DNA from: Onthophagus taurus
Lineage: Eukaryota > Arthropoda > Insecta > Coleoptera > Scarabaeidae
Assembly (NCBI RefSeq): GCF_036711975.1
Contig: NC_091972.1
Location: forward strand, 4,965,001 to 5,029,000
Length of the DNA stretch: 64,000 nt
Direction: 5' to 3'
The position numbers and the translations under genes are program-made. The notes under the pieces were generated by a model that made no database searches, was not told the origin of the DNA, and saw only the letters and a program-made list of their open reading frames with translations. Shown one piece after another: positions 46,538 through 56,837 of this stretch (position 1 is the stretch's first letter; every line of letters begins with the position of its first letter).

Positions 46538-47014
46538 CTATTGTATTTTCATTTTTGACCCATCTTCTATAACTTTCTCAGTTTCTTCACTTTTTAATTC
46601 GTCATTAACGAACTTTTTAATTTCGATGTCGTTCTTGTAATTTTCTTGAACATTTCTGGGAGATCTTCGTTTGAAGATTTTTTTCGTGCGAAATAATGGA
46701 AAGAAAACCACATTTTCCGCCAAGTCTAAATCGGAAACGTTCTCGTTATCTCTTAACAAAGGTACGATATCAACCGATCTTGTTCTTCTCAATCGATATC
46801 CCAAAACTGTATTAGCAGCTACATCCAAGTCTTCTGAAATAGGAGTTCTGAATTGTTCCTGAAGGATATATCTTTTTTCTCGCGTCATTTCCGGAATCGA
46901 ACGTTTACTGATCCTCTCATTTGCTAATAATGGGAAATCATCTTGTCTAATTATTCCAGATAAGACAGATGATATAAAAGTTAATCCAATTAATATCGAC
47001 GTGATGGGAATCAT
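46538..47014 (-). CDS. small secreted precursor B, 158 residues
   Basis: Unrecognised family. The signal peptide, MIPITSILIGLTFISSVLSG, is followed by several dibasic sites: ERISKR|SIPE, TREKR|YILQ, RLRRTR|SVDIVPLL and KKIFKRR|SPRN. The central block LDLAENVVFFPLFRTKKIFK aligns with AETVVYIPYFSAKGHKYK of gene A. The ATG directly follows acceptor TTTCCAG; donor GTAAGT at 47074-47078 makes a 64-nt intron, the same size as in gene A. TATATAAAAG lies at 47182-47191, about 100 nt upstream of that donor. The many cleavage sites suggest a precursor processed to short peptides. The last 40 residues are acidic and lysine-rich. Confidence 0.75.
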   Translation of the reverse strand: MIPITSILIGLTFISSVLSGIIRQDDFPLLANERISKRSIPEMTREKRYILQEQFRTPISEDLDVAANTVLGYRLRRTRSVDIVPLLRDNENVSDLDLAENVVFFPLFRTKKIFKRRSPRNVQENYKNDIEIKKFVNDELKSEETEKVIEDGSKMKIQ

Positions 47015-47181
47015 CTGGAAAGAATTAAAAAAATTATGAAAAAAAATCTTAACATAAAATTATTAAATATTAACTTACCTTAAATTATTATTAAAAATGA
47101 ATCGGAAAAAAAATAAAGTGAATCTTCAGTGTGAATCGTTTGGAAGTAAATTTGAATATGTTAGGATTTTACACGTTTAAG

Positions 47182-47191
47182 CTTTTATATA
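47182..47191 (-). promoter_or_regulatory. TATA box of secreted precursor B
   Basis: TATATAAAAG on the minus strand, placed to start transcription near 47155. That gives a first exon of about 75 nt ending at the donor AATTTAAG|GTAAGT. Confidence 0.65.
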
Positions 47192-48000
47192 CCTGCGCGA
47201 ACACTTACGCCAATCAGAAGAACCCACTAATTCTGGTTTGACGCTCACGAGATGTGTTAATCACACGTATAAACAATGTTCGAGAAGCGCGTACATTTTT
47301 TGCTTTTCAAAACGGTATAAATATATCCATAAATGGACACGAGATTTACGACGAGTCGAAATAAAAAAAAAATTATTTAGATTATTAATTTAATATAAAT
47401 CAGGAAAATTCGTAAAAATTCGACGAAAATTTTAAAGTTTAAAAAGTTAGAGATATTTATAAATGTGTTAATTCGTATGAGACATGAAACTATGTAATTT
47501 TTTTTGTATTTTAAGTGAAATTTCTTAATTTGTTTAATGTTGATCTTGTGCGTCAATAGCGACAATGTGACAATATTGTTAACTAGAGGTTGATCTTAAT
47601 TATATAGTGCGCTTTATGTCTAAATATAAATGTTGCGGAGATAGAAAATTATACGATGTTTTAGTTATTTCTACTTCCACAAAACGACTTTTTAATGATA
47701 TTTGAGAGCAAAGAGAGCAATAAATTTCTATATCGCATTTGTTATTATTATATATTATGTATTTTTTATATCGTATAAGTGTATAGGAAGTTATCCGGGA
47801 GGCTTTTGTTGGCCAATCTTGACTTTGATCTTTCTAGAGATGGAAAAATCTCGATTTTGAGAATTTTCTGAGAACAAGCTTTTAAATAGCCGACGACTGT
47901 AACGTGGCAAGGTTCATATTTATGGGATTAATTACTATGGAGGACTTATTATACACTATATAGACTTATCTGGCAAAGTTGTCAAATCACTGCATTCAAT
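47192..48000. other. intergenic, nothing recognised
   Basis: AT-rich; no supported feature. Confidence 0.4.
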
Positions 48001-48004
48001 CACT

Positions 48005-48260
48005 TCAATACTTGAAGAAGTAGAAGCAGTAGTTGGCAAGATCGTTTCCATTCCTGTCGTTTTTTGCGGGCTCCTCTCACAATGTCTTCAATATCGCATG
48101 TCTCTCTGATGTCCTCACTTCTTTTATGGCGTCTTTCTTTTATGTCGAATATGACTTCTTCCAGAAGGTGTGTTCTATTCATGGTCTCAGCGTCGTCATC
48201 TCCGCTATTCTGAGGATTTTTTTTGTGGTACCATTTTCTGTAATTGTCTTATTATACTTG
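48005..48260 (-). pseudogene. LINE protein C-terminal remnant
   Basis: The minus-strand frame reads IKERRHKRSEDIRETCDIED, IVRGARKKRQEWKRSC. This resembles the RR-x-NEDIR-x-x-C-x-IEDIVRWxRxRRxxW pattern at the end of insect LINE reverse transcriptase proteins. No catalytic part is nearby, so it is a short relic. The alternative is a chance lysine/arginine-rich ORF. Confidence 0.55.
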
Positions 48261-48289
48261 TTGTGCCATATTATATCTCTTATGTAACC

Positions 48290-49440
48290 TGATATCAAAA
48301 AAAGATTCTTTCCAACTTTTTTCAAGTCTGTTATTGTTCCATCCATTATGAAAGTCAGTGTGTTATGTCGGTTTGTATAGGTACTCTGCGTGACTCATAA
48401 CTTCGAGAAGTCTCACTTTATCAAAATGGTTTCGTAACTTCTGCCTTGTTATAAATAGCCGCTAAATATCGATAACGACTTGGGTTTGGGGTATATACCA
48501 TCTTATTTTTTAATTGTTGCTATAAGGCGTATAAGAGATTATATATTTTTTGTATTTACTTTACGTATTGAACTCTTCATACAATTCATTATACCCATAT
48601 TGTTATTAAAATTAATAACCACGTGTGTAGGAAATTTAAGGAGATGATTTACCTTTACAAATATTTTCATTGTTCCATTTACATTCGATAATAGAATCTA
48701 ATAGAGAAAACAAAGATAAAACCAAAACTTCCTAAACTCCTTTCAACAATTTTTCCTCTCACAAATAACATTCAAAAAGGTGATAATTTATAGATTTTGT
48801 ATTAAATTTGAGGATTGTATTTTTGAAAATTTGTTATTTACTACATTTTTCTTTCAAATAAAAAGTTAGATTAAATCGAAGCTTATAAAACTATAAATAT
48901 AATTAATGTAAATATATAAGTAAAATAAAAATAGAAAAGGCGCGAATTAACAGTGCCAACAAAGGAATAAACGTGCGTCTGTAGTAAAAGGGATTATTTA
49001 CAATGAAGTTCTAAAAATATCTTATTCAGTCTTTTACTAAAAATACCGATATTAAATTAAAACAAAATGTTGATGTGAATCACCAAAAACATTTAAATTT
49101 GTGTTGATTTTAACGTTTTCTTCTCAGAAATTAACACTGACTCATGTGATTTATCCTATTTTTCCGGGTTTTCTATTTTACCTGTTCAAATTCCTACGAT
49201 AGAAAAGAAAACATTGTATTAATCATTCTTATTGATCTAGTACATATGAAGGTTAACGGAAAATAAGCAACTTCAAAATTATTTCTGTACATTTTCGCAC
49301 ATAATTCGATAAACAAGGTGACAAATAACCATTATCTAATGTTATGTTCGACCAAATAAGGTAAACGATTTTTCTATTTACTTTTACGCACATGGTTACA
49401 TATATCTGTCTTAAAACTGACATATTTTGAAATGAAACTA
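48290..49440. other. intergenic, nothing recognised
   Basis: No gene, repeat or promoter that I can defend. Confidence 0.4.
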
Positions 49441-49447
49441 AGAATAA

Positions 49448-50053
49448 ATGAAAAAATCAAGAAAATCAAAAAACCTTTACAAGAAACACCCTCCAAAATC
49501 AACTATAAGTAATCAATTAAAATTCGAAACGAAATGTAACATCGCTTTTTGTATACAAACAATTCCAGTCCCATTTATCGGAACTCTTATCGAAATCCAA
49601 TGGTATTTTAATTGCGCCCTTTCCTTATTCGCAATAAACTGTTTATTAGTGATTTCTTATATTTGCGGCGTGGTAAATAAAAAGAAATATTTGTTAATAC
49701 CCTATTTTCCATGTATAATTATCCTGTTTGGTTTTGTGGGTGCCAGCGGATATTTAATTTTGATAAACGAGAAGATTCGTACAGCAGGGTATTATTGCGC
49801 TCTCGTGTATTGTGCGATAGTGATAATATCACTTCCAGGACTTTTTATATCATGTTGCGTGGTATATAGGAAACTCAATAAAAGAATGAACAAGGAAAAT
49901 AAATTGTTATTTATAAAAGACAATTCTCTTCAAGTTCCGGAAGAAAGCTCACAATTTTCCGGATTTCGAAGTGATTGCGAAAGGATTGAGCTATTTGGCG
50001 ATGATGCTGGAAATTTAGAAAACACTGAAAATATTGTTAGAAATGAAACATAA
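49448..50053 (+). CDS. four-transmembrane protein of unknown function
   Basis: A single-exon ORF of 201 residues. A lysine-rich cytoplasmic-type N-terminus (MKKSRKSKNLYKKHPPKS) is followed by four hydrophobic segments at about residues 32-50, 54-75, 82-105 and 112-136. Short polar loops separate them (VVNKKKY, INEKIR), and there is a polar, acidic C-terminal tail (about 137-201). The topology fits a small tetraspan of the MARVEL or lysosomal-tetraspan kind, with both ends cytoplasmic, but I see no diagnostic motif for either. AATAAA at 50115-50120 lies 62 nt past the stop. Codon use is balanced and the frame is intact, so I take it as a real gene between two secreted-precursor genes. Confidence 0.7.
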   Translation: MKKSRKSKNLYKKHPPKSTISNQLKFETKCNIAFCIQTIPVPFIGTLIEIQWYFNCALSLFAINCLLVISYICGVVNKKKYLLIPYFPCIIILFGFVGASGYLILINEKIRTAGYYCALVYCAIVIISLPGLFISCCVVYRKLNKRMNKENKLLFIKDNSLQVPEESSQFSGFRSDCERIELFGDDAGNLENTENIVRNET

Positions 50054-50334
50054 TTATGCAACCAATTTTACAGCTTTGTATACAGAGTTAATAGATTTAA
50101 ATTTAAAAAGAATTAATAAATTTCTTGTCAAATTCTTTTTTAAAGCAGTTTAAAGATTTTTATAAAAAAAGTTAGTTTATATTTCAAAAACTACGATTAG
50201 TATAACTGAGGTTATGTAGATTTTTAACTGTCAAAAAGTAAACGTTACTAACCTCACATCTATGTTTTAAGAGTATTAAAATTCAAATTAACACTATAAT
50301 TATCAAAATAGAAAAACCAGACTAGTTCTAGATT

Positions 50335-50460
50335 TTGGATAAAACACCATCACAGAGCCCAGATCTTAATCCTATTGTCAACATTCAAGAAGAAATTGAA
50401 ATATTACGATATTAGAAACGTAATTGAGTTAAAAATAGCGTTGAACAGACTGTGTCTTAT
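50335..50460 (+). pseudogene. Tc1-like transposase C-terminal scrap
   Basis: The plus strand encodes DKTPSQSPDLNPIVNIQEEI then stops and shifted frames. PSQSPDLNPI is the hallmark block preceding the last catalytic acid of Tc1-like transposases, whose ENLW is here VNIQ. Only this piece remains. Confidence 0.8.
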
Positions 50461-50689
50461 GTTAGCTAATTAAACACTAGTTCTATTATACAACTCTTTA
50501 TTTAGAGTTCGTTACATCTTATAACCATCTTACTTGATCTTACTCAAGGTCCGTTGAGTAAACATACTCTATAAGGTTATCCAACTCCATATGAACACTG
50601 TTTTTATGAACGTATCCCCCCGCAAAAGCCTTGCTGTGACGTCATTGGAAGAATTGACATTTCTATGTTTTTATTTATACTGATTTATA

Positions 50690-50735
50690 CAGTGTATTTC
50701 ACTTAAGAAGCAATATATAAAAATATAAAAAAAAA
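50690..50735 (+). mobile_element. isolated left terminus of the satellite element
   Basis: TACAGTGTATTTCACTTAAG followed by AAGCAATATATAAAAATAT matches the left flank at 32765 and 2640, without an adjoining satellite array. Confidence 0.6.
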
Positions 50736-50806
50736 GATATAAAATAAAATTAAAAAAATATTAAAATATAAAGCGAAATATTAACGGTTAAAATTTTATT
50801 ATTTTT

Positions 50807-51340
50807 AGGTTATCCAACTTGACTCGGTTACCATGGTGATTAAGATCCAAATATTGCAGATGCTTGTTAAAATTAAAATTGAATTTAAGTTTTTTTAAGA
50901 AAAAAGTCTTATTTAATTGGTTTAAAAGGCCGTATTTAACTCAAAATTGGTTTATCTAGGGAATTATAAACAAGGTAAGTGGATTAAATCAAAAAAAAAA
51001 ATTTTTAATTTATTACTCTTAATTAGAATCGATTTAAATTAATTATAATTAACGAATTTATTATGAATGCGAGATAATAGTAATGAATTCGAAATGTTTT
51101 AAAATTAATACAAATTAGGTTAGAATTGATAAAAAAATCGGAATAAAATTTTATTACTTTGAGGTTATCCAACTTGACTCGGTTACCATGGTGATTAAGA
51201 TCCAAATTGACGTTGAGTTTAAGTTTTTTAATGAAAAACACATAATTAATTGGATTTAAAGGTTGTATTTAATTCAAAATGGGTAAATGGATGAAATTAT
51301 AAGCAAGGTAAGTGGACTAAATCAAAAAAATTTTTTTTTA
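50807..51340 (+). repeat. two direct repeats, 355-bp period
   Basis: Copies start at 50807 and 51162 with an identical 45-bp core (AGGTTATCCAACTTGACTCG, then GTTACCATGGTGATTAAGAT). Both continue to GAATTATAA(A/G)CAAGGTAAGTGGA. The GTAAGT at the end of each copy could be a splice donor, but no exon is evident. Confidence 0.85.
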
Positions 51341-51369
51341 GATCAATTAAAATGTATAAGAATTTAGGG

Positions 51370-51670
51370 TTAAATAACAGTTAAAACTAGAACTAACACT
51401 ATACCTAGAACTAGAAAGTTTTAGGTTTAGCCGGGCGTCTTAGACAAGAACTTAGAAAAGTCTAAAGACGCACGGCTAAACCCGAATATTTCTAGTTCTA
51501 GGTCTAGTGGTAGTTCTAGTTTTACACTAGCACTATCACTAGAACTAACACAAGACCTAGAATTAGAATCATTCGGTTTAGCCGTCTTGAGACACGGGGG
51601 AGTAAATCCGAACGTTTCTAGGTTTCGGTCTAGTGTTAGTTCTAGTGGCAGTAGTAGGTAGCGCTAAACT
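51370..51670. repeat. palindromic satellite cluster
   Basis: Two modules. One has a large loop (CCGGGCGTCTTAGACAAGAACTTAGAAAAGTCTAAAGACGCACGG as its positions 51428-51473); the second has CCGTCTTGAGACACGGGGG. It begins after the AACAGTTAAAACTAGAACTA boundary word. Confidence 0.88.
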
Positions 51671-52080
51671 TTAATATTAATGAAAATGTCAACGTCAATT
51701 TTGACATATTTGTCATCTTCATTAAAAAACCTTTAAAACGAGTCCAAAGATGACACACTTATCTCAAAAAACAAAAAAGTTAGAATAAAAAACGTTAAAC
51801 CCGAAGTTAGCAACAATGAAGATAGCAATTTAATTATTAAATATTAATACCAACCTTAATTTTTAATTTTTTTTATTGTATTTTTGTTTTTGTGATAAAT
51901 TTTAAGACTTTTTATAAAAATTAAGAATTTGTCAAAATGACAGTTCAAACCGGAAGTTGCTTATATCTCGACTAATGGAATCATGTTTGGTCTCATTTTT
52001 GCAATTTTTATAAATATGTCGTGTTTGTACTCATTTTAAAGGATTTTTAATGAAGATTACCATCTACCTAACATCGTATA
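51671..52080. repeat. dispersed repeat, copy 1 (other copy at 55371-55760)
   Basis: Shares GAGTCCAAAGATGACACACT, AAACCCGAAGTTAGCAACAA, AATATTAATACCAACCTTAA and TTCAAACCGGAAGTTGC with the second locus. Both copies directly adjoin satellite clusters. Confidence 0.85.
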
Positions 52081-52563
52081 CATACGTTCGAATATGCTTT
52101 TTGATATCTACAGCGATTAAAATGTCCTTTATCGTTCAGTTGTCGAACTGCAGAGATAACCAACATATCTTCTTTTGCTTTTACTCTTTTAAGTGAAATA
52201 AATCATCAAAAATATTTGAAATTTGTACAACCCTTCTTGAGTAATTCGTGATTTTCTAATATTTCGGTGGGTATTCGAATACGGATTTTGCATACTGTAT
52301 ATGTACAGAAAACCCTTTCTGTGTCCTCTTTTCCCCATCCTAATTGCCATCTCCCTTTGCTCTGTTATCTGATTTATGGAAGTTTCGGAAAGTTCATGAT
52401 TGTCAAAAAAATGAATCAAATTTTACAGGCTTCTATTTAATTTTTTTTATTTTGGTTAATTTAACAAGTTAAAAAAATAAAATTAACTTAATTTTTTTAA
52501 TAAACGACACAATTAAAAAAAAATCATTCACATAAATAAATAAAACATAAAATAAGAAAAACA

Positions 52564-53150
52564 TTATAGATTTTCCTTTTTTATCTCATCTTCTTTATCG
52601 ACTTCTCTTAAATTATAATAATCTTGAGTTGTATTTTCTTCATCAATTTTTTTGTTTTCGCTGTTATCTCCAATTAAAATATCAACGGATTGCTTATCGG
52701 ACGGTTTTTTTGGATAAAAATCTGTACTTGTTGACGAAGATCCTTCTTGCCATGGACATTCAATAACGGCAGAGCGAGTTGTTCTAGATTTTAAAGCGAA
52801 CCTTTTTGTTCTAAAATAGTAAACGGGTAGATAAACTTTCCTCTTTAAACTTGAAATTAAATCGTTGTCATCAGAGTATAATTGGTTATCGTCGAGTTTT
52901 ACAAAACCACCGTTGTTAATCGATCTTTTTCGTCTCGCAAGTAAAGAAATATCACCTTCGGACCGAATTCCAGATGATGATGTGAATATTTTTAAACCGT
53001 CGTTTTTATCCTTTCGTAGATTTAAACAAGGATTTGTTAAAACTAATGTAAATAAGATGTTTACGTATATTGTTATTATTACGCAGAGAAAATTCTAGAA
53101 AATATGTTCTATTTATTAAAAATTAATGTTTATATACTTTAGATTACCAT
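52564..53150 (-). CDS. small secreted precursor C, two coding exons, 177 residues
   Basis: Unrecognised family. The 531-nt exon 52564-53094 is open but lacks an early Met. Joining it to an ATG at 53148-53150 through a 53-nt intron (GTAATC...TTTTCTAG) gives MNFLCVIITIYVNILFTLVL, a good signal peptide. After it come a furin-type site, LARRKR|SINNGG, then SSLKRKVYLPVYYFRTKRFA, comparable to NVVFFPLFRTKK of gene B, and further sites (KSRTTR|SAV). There is one WQ-containing ECPWQEG segment and an acidic C-terminus. CTTTATATA at 53234-53242 is a minus-strand TATA box. The start-codon exon of three bases is inferred from frame and signal peptide, so it is the least certain part. Confidence 0.65.
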
Positions 53151-53233
53151 TTTTTAATTTCTATTTTATTCACCACAACACTATTTTAGTATGAAACGTT
53201 TGTCTATTAATGAGTAAATTTATTTTTTGCGCA

Positions 53234-53242
53234 CTTTATATA
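53234..53242 (-). promoter_or_regulatory. TATA box of secreted precursor C
   Basis: TATATAAAG on the minus strand, about 84 nt upstream of the inferred ATG; same arrangement as gene B. Confidence 0.6.
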
Positions 53243-53568
53243 CTCGGTTAAGGCTTAATTAGTATTCGTTCTCTATCGATGCTAAATATTTATGTAAATA
53301 TTAGAGTTAAAGTGAATGATTTTGGAGTGGAATAGATGACCCTATTGAAAGTTATTTAGAAAAAAAACTTAATCTACGGTTGATTTGCAAAAACATCATT
53401 TCTTTTATTTTATAATTTCCGAAACGAGTAAATTTGTTATAATATTAGTGTTAATTTTTATGTACAGCTTGGCAAATCTATCTTGGATAGAAAAGGTCAA
53501 ATGCGCTCATTTTTCTGTTATACTTCATATGTAACAGTTCCCTTCTCAGTTCGTATACAGTGCCCAAC

Positions 53569-54194
53569 AAAAGTATTTTATATGGGATTATGACTTAATT
53601 AGTCATAAGATCTACAACTTTATTTGTTAAAGTTGAGGCACCGCAATATGATGACCAGCTTCAAATTGGTATAATATTAATAATCATTGAGACTCGGCTG
53701 CACACGACCTCGCTTTAATTTCTAAAACATCTATAACTTCACCTTATTTATGAGAAGCTGTAATATTACGAGCTTATTGTATACTACAAAGTTGTGTTAA
53801 AGACATTTTAAAGATAGTGTAACTTGAAATGCTAGGTAATTCGACGAAGCCTTCTCCACTCGTACTTGACTTACTGGTCTTGTTGAACTAAAACTAGAAC
53901 TAACACTAGACCTAGAACTTGAAAGTTTCGGGTTTAGCCGTGCGTCTGTAGACGCACGGCTAAACCTGAATGTTTCAAGTTCTAGGTCTAGTGTTAGTTC
54001 TAGTTTTACTTATTATTCAGCGATTTGTTGTTGTATATTTTTATTGAACTAAAAGTAGAACTAATACTAGAACTAGAAACATTTTGGTTTAGCCGTCTTT
54101 AGAGACGCACGGCTAAACACAAATGTTTTTAGTTCTAGTGGTAATGCTAAGTAGTGCTAGTTAGCACCAGATAGTGCTAGGTTGAATATTTTTA
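53569..54194. repeat. segmental duplication, copy 1 (other copy 56168-56775), with satellite
   Basis: About 600 bp shared with 56168-56775: TTTTATATGGGATTAT, GATCTACAACTTTATTTG, CAATATGATGACCAGCTTCA, GAGACTCGGCTGCACACGAC and GCTAGGTAATTCGA. These are followed by two satellite modules, with cores GTGCGTCTGTAGACGCAC and CCGTCTTTAGAGACGCACGG. Copies differ by scattered substitutions and small indels. Confidence 0.9.
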
Positions 54195-54220
54195 TTGTGC
54201 TATACCTAGAAGTAATACTA

Positions 54221-54658
54221 TAGTAGAAACCACGAGAGCTGGCAGTGACAGATCGCTTAAAATGTTATGAATCAAGATATGGACGTACGACTTAGATTAT
54301 TTCACCACATACATTTAAATGTAGGTTATGTTAGTAATGGAGGTTATATGTCAAAGATTGTCAAAAATATTATTTAATGATTTTCCTTTCAAAGAAAACA
54401 TTTTCGGCTTGTGAAAACACTGACAGATTCGTGACAACGCTCACAAGACGTTTCGATTTGAGGTTATAATTATAGAGTTACATCCCTTAGAAGAACAGAC
54501 GTACTTTTTCGACGTGGTCATTTGAATTGTACAGCAGACATATTAAACTAATGCTATCTCTTTCTAACACACAATACTCTCTAGCGGTTTGTGAACTACG
54601 TATGGCATTTGTAAGAGCGGAAAATGATGATTTACTGCCAGCTCTCGTGGCGTCTACT
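54221..54658. mobile_element. MITE, TAGTAGAAACCACGAGAGC ends
   Basis: TAGTAGAAACCACGAGAGCT-GGCAGT and ACTGCCAGCTCTCGTGGCGTCTACTA are inverted termini flanked by TA. It interrupts the satellite segment that is continuous in the duplicate near 56750-56790. No coding capacity. Confidence 0.85.
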
Positions 54659-54725
54659 ATAGATCTTTAACTAATAACATTTGGGTTTAGCCATTTTGAG
54701 AGATGCACGGCTTAAGCCGAAAGAC

Positions 54726-55299
54726 AATGGGGTCATACACACTTATTAAATTTAGAGAAAATTTTTACGTCAAACGATATATGCAAGTATATGCATGAAC
54801 ACAAAGTAAAAGAAATATTTTGATCAATTTTATATTTTGCGTAATTTGAAGTGAAAAATAGCAAATATTCAAACGAAATAATTTCGCGGCTTTTCTGTGA
54901 CGTAGGAACCGCACTGCCTAAAACAAGTTAATTTGTCCGTTAGATAGCGCTTGCGGTGTGACAGTGTCAAAACAAAACCATGGATGTAATAGAGTGTCTC
55001 TATTACATCCATGAACAAAACATAATAAACATAACCTACAAACACTCTATCTCTTTTCAATACAACCTAAATGATGTTCATCGCTTTCTCGCATTTGAGC
55101 GGGGAGCAGGAGACGCAAAGGTGGATACGTACGTCATCAACGCGGGAATTTTAAAAGCGCAAATGGGTATATAAATTTTCAACAATTTTTTTAACAATGA
55201 TTTTGTTCGAAAATATTCAAAAAAAAAATAACGGTAACTATATTTTTATACAAACTTTCAGAAAATATAATAAAAAAAAAATCGTGTATGACCCCATTG
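54726..55299. mobile_element. 574-bp element, CAATGGGGTCATACAC ends, with central perfect hairpin
   Basis: CAATGGGGTCATACAC at 54726 is matched exactly by GTGTATGACCCCATTG ending at 55299. Near the middle, CATGGATGTAATAGAG and CTCTATTACATCCATG (54979-55013) form a 16-bp perfect hairpin with a 3-base loop. Small ORFs on both strands start in that hairpin and have no recognisable domain. No clear target duplication. Confidence 0.75.
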
Positions 55300-55311
55300 A
55301 GGTTGACATTT

Positions 55312-55910
55312 TAAATCTGAAATTAGTTATCATATAATAGACAAATGGACAACTTCATGGTGTTCTTTTATGATGTATTCTTTATTAAAAAACCTTTAAA
55401 ATGAGTCCAAACATGACGCACTTATCTCAAAAAACAAAAAAGTTTGAATAAAAAAACGTCAAACCCGAAGTTAGCAACAATAACAAAGATAGTAAATTCA
55501 TTATTAAATATTAATACCAACCTTAATTTTTAATTTTTTTATTGTATTTTTGTTTTTGTGACAAATTGTATAAAAATTAAGAATTTATCAAAATGACATT
55601 AACATTTCAAACCGGAAGTTGCATGTTTGTACTCATTTTAAAAGATTTGCCACGACGATTACAAATATGTCACAATTGACGTTGACATACTTAACCGGAA
55701 GTTGACCATAATTTCATTAATATTGAAGATAAATATGTCGTGTTTGTACTCATTTTAAAGGATTTTTAATGAAGATTACAAATATGTCAAAATTGAGGTT
55801 GACATTTTAAATCTGAAGTTAGTTATCATATAATAGACAAATGGACAACTTCATGGTGTTCTTTTATGATGTATTCTTTATTAAAAAAGAACCATTAAAA
55901 TGAGTCCAAA
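55312..55910. repeat. dispersed repeat, copy 2, with internal direct duplication
   Basis: GACATTTTAAATCTGAA(A/G)TT, AATAGACAAATGGACAACTT and CATGGTGTTCTTTTATGATG occur at 55312-55425 and again at 55800-55915, a period of about 488 bp. Between them is the block shared with 51671-52080. Confidence 0.88.
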
Positions 55911-55959
55911 CATGATGTTGCTAGATATCACTATGTTGTATATTTTTATTGCACTATCT

Positions 55960-56160
55960 TCAGACGCACGGCTAAACCCGAATTTTTCTAGTTCGCACTA
56001 AAACTAGAACTAACACTAGACCTAGAACTACAAAATTATTTTTCATTAAAGTTTTAATTGTTACTAAGAGTTAAATTGTTGTCTATTTTTACTGAAATAG
56101 AACTAACATTAGACCTAGAACTAGAATCATTCGGGTTTAGCCACATGTCTAAACACCGCT
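55960..56160. repeat. degraded palindromic satellite pieces
   Basis: Half-modules ending ACGCACGGCTAAACCCGAAT and TCATTCGGGTTTAGCCACA, with CTAGAACTAACACTAGACC words. Confidence 0.85.
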
Positions 56161-56167
56161 ATGAATG

Positions 56168-56775
56168 TATTTTATATGGGATTATTAGTCAAAAGATCTA
56201 CAACTTTATTTGATACAGTTGAGGTACCGCAATATGATGACCAGCTTCAAATAATATTAAAAATAATATTAATAATCATTGAGACTCGGCTGCACACGAC
56301 CTTGGGTTAATTTCTCAAAACATCTATAACTTCACCTAATATGTATTTATGAGAAGCTGTAATATTATGAGCTTATTGTATACTACAACAAAGTTGTGTT
56401 AAAGACTTTTAAAGATAGTGTAACTTGGAAATGCTAGGTAATTCGAATAAGCCTTCTCCACTGGTACTTGACTTACTTGCTTTGTTGAACTAAAAGTAGA
56501 ACTAACACTAGACTTAGCCGTGCGTCTGAGGACGCACGGCTAAACCCGAAACTTTCAAGTTCTAGGTCTAGTGTTAGTTCTAGTTTTACTTATTATTCAG
56601 CGCTTTGTTGTTATATTTTTATTGAACTAAAAGTAGAACTAATACTAGAACTAAAAACATTTGGGTTTAGCCGTCTTTAGAGACGCACGGCTAAACCCAA
56701 ATGTTTTTAGTTCTAGTTTTAGTGGTAATGCTAGGTAGTGCTAGTTAGCACCAGATAGTAACACTAGATCTTTAA
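56168..56775. repeat. segmental duplication, copy 2, with satellite modules
   Basis: Partner of 53569-54194. The satellite part contains a perfect small palindrome, CCGTGCGTCTGAGGACGCACGG, and a TTTGGGTTTAGCCG...CGGCTAAACCCAAA module. It continues to 56840 without the MITE present in copy 1. Confidence 0.9.
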
Positions 56776-56837
56776 CTAGAAACATTTGGGTTTAGCCATT
56801 TTGAGAGACGCAGGGCTTAAGCCAAAAGTTTCTAGTG

